Both the position numbers and the translations under genes were made by a program. Below are positions 6,508 to 11,470 of a stretch of 11,470 bases of DNA, piece by piece; the stretch's first letter is position 1, and each line of letters starts with the position of its first letter. The notes under the pieces were generated by a model. It was not told where the DNA came from. It made no database searches and saw nothing but the letters and a program-made list of their open reading frames with translations. The stretch spans positions 1 through 11,470 of the forward strand of contig WLQA01000014.1 in assembly GCA_009698515.1 (NCBI GenBank). Reading direction: 5' to 3'. This DNA is from Actinomycetota bacterium (GTDB taxonomy: Bacteria > Actinomycetota > Actinomycetes > Nanopelagicales > Nanopelagicaceae).

Positions 6508-8367
6508 ATGCCTGCAATATCCTCTGCAAAAGCACCGCAACCTGCTGCGACAAATCCAGATCAAATTCGAAATTTCTGCATCATTGCCCATATTGATCAT
6601 GGCAAATCAACACTTGCTGATCGAATGCTTGGCATTACTGGCGTAGTTGAAGATCGGAATATGCGTGCGCAGTACTTAGATCGGATGGATATTGAACGCG
6701 AACGTGGCATAACAATTAAAAGCCAAGCAGTTCGTCTGCCTTGGAAATCTGGCATTGATAATAAAGATTACATATTAAATATGATCGATACACCTGGTCA
6801 CGTAGATTTTACCTACGAGGTATCGCGCTCGCTAGCTGCTTGTGAAGGTGCAATTTTGTTGGTGGATTGTGCGCAAGGTATCGAAGCACAAACATTGGCT
6901 AACTTGTATTTAGCAATGGAGAATAACCTTACGATTATTCCAGTACTAAATAAGATCGATTTACCTGCTGCGCAACCGGAAAAGTTTGCAGTTGAGTTAG
7001 CAAAATTAATTGGCTGCCAACCAGAGGATTGCTTGCGTGTTTCTGGAAAAACCGGAGATGGGGTTGTTGAATTATTAGATCAGATTGTTAAGCAAATTCC
7101 GGCGCCAACTGGAGACGCAAATGCTCCGACCAGAGCTTTAATTTTTGACTCTGTTTACGATTTATATCGTGGCGTTGTTACCTATGTTCGAGTAGTAGAT
7201 GGACATCTATCTCCTCGTGATCAGATTCAAATGTACTCAACCGGTGTCAGACATGAGATGTTAGAGGTTGGTGTTATTTCACCAGAGCCAATAGCCAGCA
7301 AAGGATTAGGAGTTGGCGAAGTAGGTTATTTAATTACCGGCGTTAAGGATGTTCGCCAATCACGAGTTGGTGACACAGTCACGACATACAACAATCCGAC
7401 TAAGAATCCGCTTGCTGGCTATAAAGATCCTAAGCCAATGGTTTTCTCTGGTTTATTTCCAATTGATGGTGCTGAGTATCCAATGCTGCGCGAGGCGCTA
7501 GATAAGTTGCAATTAAATGATGCAGCTTTAGTTTTTGAACCAGAATCATCTACCGCACTTGGCTTTGGTTTCCGCTGTGGCTTCTTAGGTTTATTACACA
7601 TGGAGATTGTGCGTGAGCGGTTAGAACGTGAAGCGGGATTAACATTAATTTCAACTGCACCGAGCGTGGTTTATAACGTCACATTAGATGATGGCAAGCG
7701 ATTAACTGTTACAAACCCATCTGAATATCCAGATGGCAAAATCGCCGAGGTGCAAGAGCCAGTGGTACGCGCAACTATTTTGGCACCAAGTGAATTTATC
7801 GGCAGCATCATGGAGTTATGCCAACAGCGGCGCGGAATTTTAAAGGGCATGGATTACTTATCTGAAGATCGAGTAGAGATCAGATACACCTTGCCACTTG
7901 CTGAAATTGTCTTTGATTTCTTTGATAACTTGAAATCTCGAACCCGTGGTTATGCATCTTTAGATTATGAACCAACTGGTGAAGAGGCGGCAGATTTAGT
8001 AAAGGTAGATATCTTGCTGCAAGGTGAAAAAGTTGATGCATTTAGCCAAATTGTGCACCGCGATAAAGCATATGCATATGGCGTAATGATGACGGAGAAA
8101 CTTCGCGAATTAATTCCGAGACAACAATTTGAAGTGCCGATCCAAGCAGCGATTGGTGCCAAAATTATTGCTCGTGAAAATATTAGAGCGATTCGTAAAG
8201 ATGTGCTTGCTAAATGTTATGGCGGAGACATCACTCGTAAACGTAAATTATTAGAGAAGCAAAAAGAGGGTAAGAAGCGCATGAAGATGGTGGGTCGAGT
8301 TGAAGTTCCACAGGAAGCATTTATTGCGGCGCTTACCACCGATTCAGATAAGGCTAAAGAAAAGTAA
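6508..8367 (+). CDS. lepA: Elongation factor 4 (LepA), translational GTPase
   Basis: Ribosome-associated GTPase related to EF-G, implicated in back-translocation and in translation initiation or 30S assembly. At 619 aa it is a full-length family member with a slightly extended N-terminus (about 18 residues before PDQIRNFCIIAHIDHGKS). G-domain motifs are intact: AHIDHGKS (27–34), RGITIK in switch I, DTPGH (94–98), NKID (148–151) and SGKTGDG. Domain II, EF-G-like domains III and V (the latter with the PxxE-type segment YDYEPTGEE region near 485–495) and the LepA-specific C-terminal domain with KRKLLEKQKEGKKRMK follow. The ATG at 6508 has AAGGG at 6493–6497, 10 nt upstream. The hemW start lies 5 bp after its stop, implying co-transcription. 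Confidence 0.97.
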   Translation: MPAISSAKAPQPAATNPDQIRNFCIIAHIDHGKSTLADRMLGITGVVEDRNMRAQYLDRMDIERERGITIKSQAVRLPWKSGIDNKDYILNMIDTPGHVDFTYEVSRSLAACEGAILLVDCAQGIEAQTLANLYLAMENNLTIIPVLNKIDLPAAQPEKFAVELAKLIGCQPEDCLRVSGKTGDGVVELLDQIVKQIPAPTGDANAPTRALIFDSVYDLYRGVVTYVRVVDGHLSPRDQIQMYSTGVRHEMLEVGVISPEPIASKGLGVGEVGYLITGVKDVRQSRVGDTVTTYNNPTKNPLAGYKDPKPMVFSGLFPIDGAEYPMLREALDKLQLNDAALVFEPESSTALGFGFRCGFLGLLHMEIVRERLEREAGLTLISTAPSVVYNVTLDDGKRLTVTNPSEYPDGKIAEVQEPVVRATILAPSEFIGSIMELCQQRRGILKGMDYLSEDRVEIRYTLPLAEIVFDFFDNLKSRTRGYASLDYEPTGEEAADLVKVDILLQGEKVDAFSQIVHRDKAYAYGVMMTEKLRELIPRQQFEVPIQAAIGAKIIARENIRAIRKDVLAKCYGGDITRKRKLLEKQKEGKKRMKMVGRVEVPQEAFIAALTTDSDKAKEK

Positions 8368-8372
8368 ATTCA

Positions 8373-9515
8373 GTGAATCTATCTTTTTACGTGCACATTC
8401 CTTACTGCGTAAAACGTTGTGGTTACTGTGACTTTAATACCTATACGCCAGCAGAGTTACAAATCTCAGAAGGCTTAACGCAAATATCCAATTCATACAT
8501 TGACTTACTTATCGCAGAGATAGCTCAAGCTAAATTACAAGTTGGCCAAGCATCTGTTCCAACTATTTTTTTCGGTGGTGGAACTCCTTCACTTATGGAG
8601 CCAACAGATATCGCCCGGGTTATTTCCGCAATAACTGATAATTTTGGGTTAACAGATGATTGCGAAATTACATTAGAAACAAATCCAGATACTGTTGATA
8701 AGGCAAAGTTAGCAGCATTTAAAGCTGCCGGTATAAATCGAATCTCCTTCGGCATGCAATCTGCGGTAGCGCATGTATTAAAAACTTTGGACCGAACACA
8801 TAATCCGGCAAATTTGCCACAAGTAACTAACTGGGCACATGAGGTTGGCTTTACCGATATTTCAGTTGATCTGATCTATGGCACTCCTGGTGAAAGCATT
8901 GCTGATTGGCAAGAAAGTATTGATGCCGCCTTGGCATTACCAATTAATCACATTAGCGCCTATGCATTAATTGTTGAAGAGGGAACTAAATTAGCAAATG
9001 CGATCAAACGTGGTGAGATCGCAAAGGTCGATGATGATTTAACCGCCGAGAAGTATTTAATGGCCGATAACGCATTTAGTAAGGCGGGATTTACTTGGTA
9101 TGAATTAAGTAATTGGAGTAAATCTGGCGGAGAGAGCAAACACAATATCGCCTATTGGTTAAATGCGAATTGGTGGGGAGCCGGACCTGGCGCGCACTCA
9201 CATATCAATGGCAAGCGGTGGTGGAATGTAAAGCATCCAAATTTGTATAAGGAAAAGATAAGTAAAAATCAATCACCAACCCAAGATTTTGAAGTTTTAG
9301 AGCCAATTCAAATTGAATCTGAAAGATTAATGTTGTCGATTAGATTGCCAGAAGGAATCCAAAAACAAACTTTGAACAGTGACCAATTAAATACATTAAG
9401 CCCATATTTGGAAAACGGTGCTTTAGATGCCGGCAAATGGGCTGCTGGAACTGTTAGTTTGAGTTTGAATGGCCGGTTAATTGCAGATCGAATCGTGCGC
9501 GAAATACTTCTGTAG
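8373..9515 (+). CDS. hemW: HemW, radical-SAM heme chaperone
   Basis: Radical-SAM family protein that binds heme and delivers it to target proteins; historically it was often misannotated as oxygen-independent coproporphyrinogen oxidase (HemN). At 380 aa it is normal for HemW. Cys12, Cys16 and Cys19 form the CxxxCxxC [4Fe-4S] motif in YCVKRCGYCDFN. GGGTPS (68–73) is the SAM-binding glycine motif, and HNIAYW (257–262) is the HemW-type HNxxYW heme-binding motif, which argues against true HemN. A C-terminal HemW domain (LSIRLPEGI) follows. The GTG at 8373 is chosen because the CxxxCxxC motif lies close to the N-terminus in this family; no strong ribosome binding site is seen, and coupling from lepA 5 bp upstream is likely. 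It ends with two in-frame stops, TAG TAG. Confidence 0.94.
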   Translation: MNLSFYVHIPYCVKRCGYCDFNTYTPAELQISEGLTQISNSYIDLLIAEIAQAKLQVGQASVPTIFFGGGTPSLMEPTDIARVISAITDNFGLTDDCEITLETNPDTVDKAKLAAFKAAGINRISFGMQSAVAHVLKTLDRTHNPANLPQVTNWAHEVGFTDISVDLIYGTPGESIADWQESIDAALALPINHISAYALIVEEGTKLANAIKRGEIAKVDDDLTAEKYLMADNAFSKAGFTWYELSNWSKSGGESKHNIAYWLNANWWGAGPGAHSHINGKRWWNVKHPNLYKEKISKNQSPTQDFEVLEPIQIESERLMLSIRLPEGIQKQTLNSDQLNTLSPYLENGALDAGKWAAGTVSLSLNGRLIADRIVREILL

Positions 9516-9521
9516 TAGCGT
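9516..9521 (+). promoter_or_regulatory. Possible leaderless-type -10 before the DoxX-like gene
   Basis: TAGCGT has the TAnnnT form and ends 6 nt before the ATG at 9528, the spacing expected when transcription starts at the initiator codon. No Shine-Dalgarno is visible before that ATG. No convincing -35 is present, so the call is weak; the gene may simply be read through from hemW. Confidence 0.25.
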
Positions 9522-9527
9522 GGCCTT

Positions 9528-9866
9528 ATGAGTTACAACATTATCTCCGGTTTATTGGCAGTTATCTTCTTAATCTCTGGGTTAAGCAAAGTATCTGGTA
9601 CCAATGCAGGTTTATCTGGAACTCGCGATGTGGGAATTAATGATTTGCTAGCTAGATTAATTGGCGTAGTAGAAGCAATTGCAGCTGTTGGATTAATTTG
9701 GGGTTTGAAAAATCGTGCAGATTCAATTGGATGGTATGCCGCTGGCACAATTTGGATCGCTATGGGCGTTGCAATTTATGCTCACTTTCGTGCCGAAAAA
9801 TTAAAGAGTGCCTTTCCTGCTTTTTTTCTACTAACTCTTACAACTGTATTGATGGTAATTAAATAG
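9528..9866 (+). CDS. DoxX-like small integral membrane protein
   Basis: A 112-residue protein with four predicted membrane segments, at about 4–20, 42–60, 67–85 and 96–110. The pattern resembles the DoxX/MauE superfamily, especially the DoxX_2-type layout: an FLxSGLSK-like end to helix 1, LLARLIGVVEAIAAVGL leading helix 2, and a conserved-looking His86 in AHFRAE after helix 3. Members of this superfamily have been linked to redox or quinone chemistry and stress, but the precise role of this one cannot be told from the sequence. The His and Arg near the membrane face could be functional. It lies 12 bp after hemW and 2 bp before hrcA, all same strand, so it is probably co-transcribed. No Shine-Dalgarno is seen. 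The gene is surely real given the membrane pattern and tight packing; the family assignment is by resemblance. Confidence 0.78.
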   Translation: MSYNIISGLLAVIFLISGLSKVSGTNAGLSGTRDVGINDLLARLIGVVEAIAAVGLIWGLKNRADSIGWYAAGTIWIAMGVAIYAHFRAEKLKSAFPAFFLLTLTTVLMVIK

Positions 9867-9868
9867 GT

Positions 9869-10870
9869 ATGCAACACCGGCAATTAGCAATCCTGCGCGC
9901 AATCGTTGAAGATTATGTTGCAACTGAAGAGCCAGTTGGTTCAAAATCTTTAGCATCTCGTCATGGCTTGGGAGTTTCACCGGCAACTATTCGAAATGAA
10001 ATGGCGGTGCTGGAAGAGGCTGGTTTAATTACCCAGCCACATACAAGTGCCGGACGCATTCCAACCAATAAAGGTTATCGAGTATTTGTCGATAAGTTGG
10101 CGGCGGTAAAACCATTATCAGGTGCTGAACGCAAAGCGATTGAAACATTTTTAGATGGTGCCAGTGATTTAGATGATGTTATTTCCAGAACAGTTCGCTT
10201 ACTTGCACAGGTCACAAAGCAGGTAGCAGTAGTTCAGTACCCATCTTTAACCAGGGCAAAGGTGCGTCATATCGAATTGGTTTTATTAGCCCCAACTCGA
10301 GTAATGATGGTGTTAATAACTGATGCTGGTCGAGTTGAACAGCGAATGATTGAATTACCTTTTGATATCTCAGATGGCTCACTATCGGATCTACACAAGA
10401 AGTTAAATTCATTAGTTGCTAATCAATCTCTAGCAAATGTAGCAAGCAAAATCGAAGGTTTAGGCAGTGGAGTTCGTGGAAATGAAAGAGCGAATGTTGT
10501 GACGATTATGACCACATTAATTGAAATGGCAGTTGAGCATCCAGAAGAGAAGGTAGTTCTTGCTGGAACCTCTAACTTAGCCAGAGCTAATCAAGATTTA
10601 ACCCAAAGCATGCATCCGATCCTAGAAGCACTAGAAGAGCAGGTTGTATTACTCAGATTGTTATCTGATTCAGATTCATCGGTAAAGGTTTTAATTGGCG
10701 AGGAACAAAATGAAAAATCTTTGCGTTCTACCAGCCTAGTAAGTGTTGGATATGGGGATTTAGGGGCGATGGGAATTATTGGACCAACTCGAATGGATTA
10801 CACAGCTTCAATGAGTGCCGTAAATGCAGTTGCCAATTATGTTGGCAGATTCTTGGTTGAAAGTAAGTAA
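9869..10870 (+). CDS. hrcA: Heat-inducible transcription repressor HrcA
   Basis: Repressor of heat-shock genes that binds the CIRCE operator (TTAGCACTC-N9-GAGTGCTAA) and depends on GroEL for its active fold. At 333 aa it is the usual size. The N-terminal winged helix (about 1–78) carries the strong family signature GVSPATIRNEMAVLEEAGL (36–54) and PHTSAGRIPTNKGYRVFVD (57–75). The central GAF-like and dimerisation regions follow, with the C-terminal VSVGYGDLGAMGIIGPTRMDY segment, here around residues 290–312, also typical. The ATG at 9869 is 2 bp after the preceding stop, with no strong ribosome binding site. The TAA stop overlaps the dnaJ ATG as TAATG. No CIRCE element is visible upstream in this window, so autoregulation is not supported; targets such as groESL would be elsewhere. 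Confidence 0.96.
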   Translation: MQHRQLAILRAIVEDYVATEEPVGSKSLASRHGLGVSPATIRNEMAVLEEAGLITQPHTSAGRIPTNKGYRVFVDKLAAVKPLSGAERKAIETFLDGASDLDDVISRTVRLLAQVTKQVAVVQYPSLTRAKVRHIELVLLAPTRVMMVLITDAGRVEQRMIELPFDISDGSLSDLHKKLNSLVANQSLANVASKIEGLGSGVRGNERANVVTIMTTLIEMAVEHPEEKVVLAGTSNLARANQDLTQSMHPILEALEEQVVLLRLLSDSDSSVKVLIGEEQNEKSLRSTSLVSVGYGDLGAMGIIGPTRMDYTASMSAVNAVANYVGRFLVESK

Positions 10871-11470
10871 TGGCTGATTTATATCAAACACTTGGCGTAG
10901 ATCGTGATGCCAGCTTTGATGATATTAAAAAGGCGTATCGAAAATTAGCGCGAAGTTATCATCCAGATGTAAATCCAGATCCGGCGATGGCGGAGAAATT
11001 TAAAGAGATCACCGCTGCATATGAAGTATTAAGTGATCCAGATAAAAGACAAAATTACGATATTGGCGGAAGTGGTTTTGGTGGCGGTTTTGGTAATGCC
11101 AACTTTGGGTTTGGCGACATCATGGATGCATTTTTTGGTGGCGGTGGACAACGTGGACCAAGACCTCGAACACGTGCCGGACAAGATGCATTAATTAGAG
11201 TCGAGGTTGATCTAATGGAGGCAACCTTTGGTTGCGATCGTGATCTAAATGTCGAAACCGCAATTGCCTGCACAAAGTGCAATGGCACAGGTTGCGCAAA
11301 TAACAGCAAACCAAGCACATGTCAGATTTGTAAAGGCCGAGGTGAAACGCAACAGGTGGCACGTTCAATTCTTGGTCAGGTAATGACTTCAAGGCCTTGT
11401 AATAATTGTGGCGGTTTTGGTTCTGTAATTACAGATCCGTGTGGTGAGTGCGCAGGCGATGGTCGAGTTC
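10870..11470 (+). CDS. dnaJ: Chaperone DnaJ (DnaJ2-like), 3' end beyond window
   Basis: Hsp40 co-chaperone that delivers unfolded clients to DnaK and stimulates its ATPase. The first 200 residues are visible, then the window ends in the open frame. They show a J domain (1–67) with His31-Pro32-Asp33, a Gly/Phe-rich linker (about 66–96), the start of the first client-binding domain (about 104–133), and all four zinc-finger repeats: CTKCNGTG (134–141), CQICKGRG (151–158), CNNCGGFG (177–184) and CGECAGDG (191–198). This is a complete type I DnaJ architecture so far. The start ATG overlaps the hrcA stop by one base, giving translational coupling. Adjacency to hrcA, with no dnaK or grpE here, suggests the DnaJ2 paralogue of Actinobacteria, with another dnaJ near dnaK elsewhere (inference). 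Confidence 0.96.
   Translation, partial: MADLYQTLGVDRDASFDDIKKAYRKLARSYHPDVNPDPAMAEKFKEITAAYEVLSDPDKRQNYDIGGSGFGGGFGNANFGFGDIMDAFFGGGGQRGPRPRTRAGQDALIRVEVDLMEATFGCDRDLNVETAIACTKCNGTGCANNSKPSTCQICKGRGETQQVARSILGQVMTSRPCNNCGGFGSVITDPCGECAGDGRV

Noticed and set aside
9513..9518. Tandem TAG TAG stops of hemW as a recoding signal
   Set aside because: Two adjacent stops argue against readthrough; nothing in frame beyond them looks like a HemW extension.
9790..9830. GAGTGC plus a T-run inside the DoxX-like gene as half a CIRCE site or a terminator
   Set aside because: There is no TTAGCACTC partner at the required 9-nt spacing and no stem before the T-run; the sequence codes for a conserved-looking helix.
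1..11470. Reverse-strand genes
   Set aside because: All minus-strand open frames lie within strong plus-strand genes, show no family motifs and have low-complexity shadow composition.

Overview
The window is an ordinary chromosomal housekeeping segment from an AT-leaning actinobacterium, with every gene on the + strand. The order leuS – comEA – comEC – holA – rpsT – lepA – hemW – (small membrane protein) – hrcA – dnaJ resembles the syntenic block found across Actinobacteria. A DnaJ of the kind encoded next to hrcA (DnaJ2-like) also fits that phylum. The low-to-moderate G+C, short intergenic gaps and heavy use of GTG starts suggest a streamlined lineage, for example the freshwater acI group (Nanopelagicales). 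That placement is inferred from general appearance and not from a database match.

Layout. Positions 1–2284 hold the 3' part of leuS, with its N-terminus and HIGH motif lying before the window; a weak hairpin plus T-tract follows its stop. Positions 2343–6108 hold a tightly packed comEA–comEC–holA unit: a DNA-uptake receptor, the DNA-uptake channel, and the delta subunit of the replicative clamp loader. comEC appears to begin at a non-canonical AUU overlapping the comEA stop, and its last codons overlap the GTG start of holA. A 91-bp gap carries a good candidate promoter for rpsT (ribosomal protein S20). Positions 6508–11470 hold lepA, hemW, a DoxX-like small membrane protein, hrcA and the first two thirds or so of dnaJ (open at the window edge). 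Gaps here are 2–12 bp, with a TAATG stop/start overlap between hrcA and dnaJ, so this looks like one transcription unit.

How the genes relate. The cluster groups translation (LeuRS, S20, EF4/LepA), natural transformation (ComEA/ComEC), replication (HolA), heme insertion (HemW) and heat-shock control and folding (HrcA, DnaJ). This is conserved neighbourhood rather than one pathway; only comEA/comEC and hrcA/dnaJ are clear functional pairs.

I found no mobile elements, CRISPR arrays, RNA genes, phage genes or any candidate for a new system. No stretch over 300 bp lacks a gene. The observations most worth checking are the comEC start, the rpsT promoter with an 8-bp direct repeat over its -10 region, the apparently leaderless start of the DoxX-like gene, and the absence of a CIRCE operator near hrcA.
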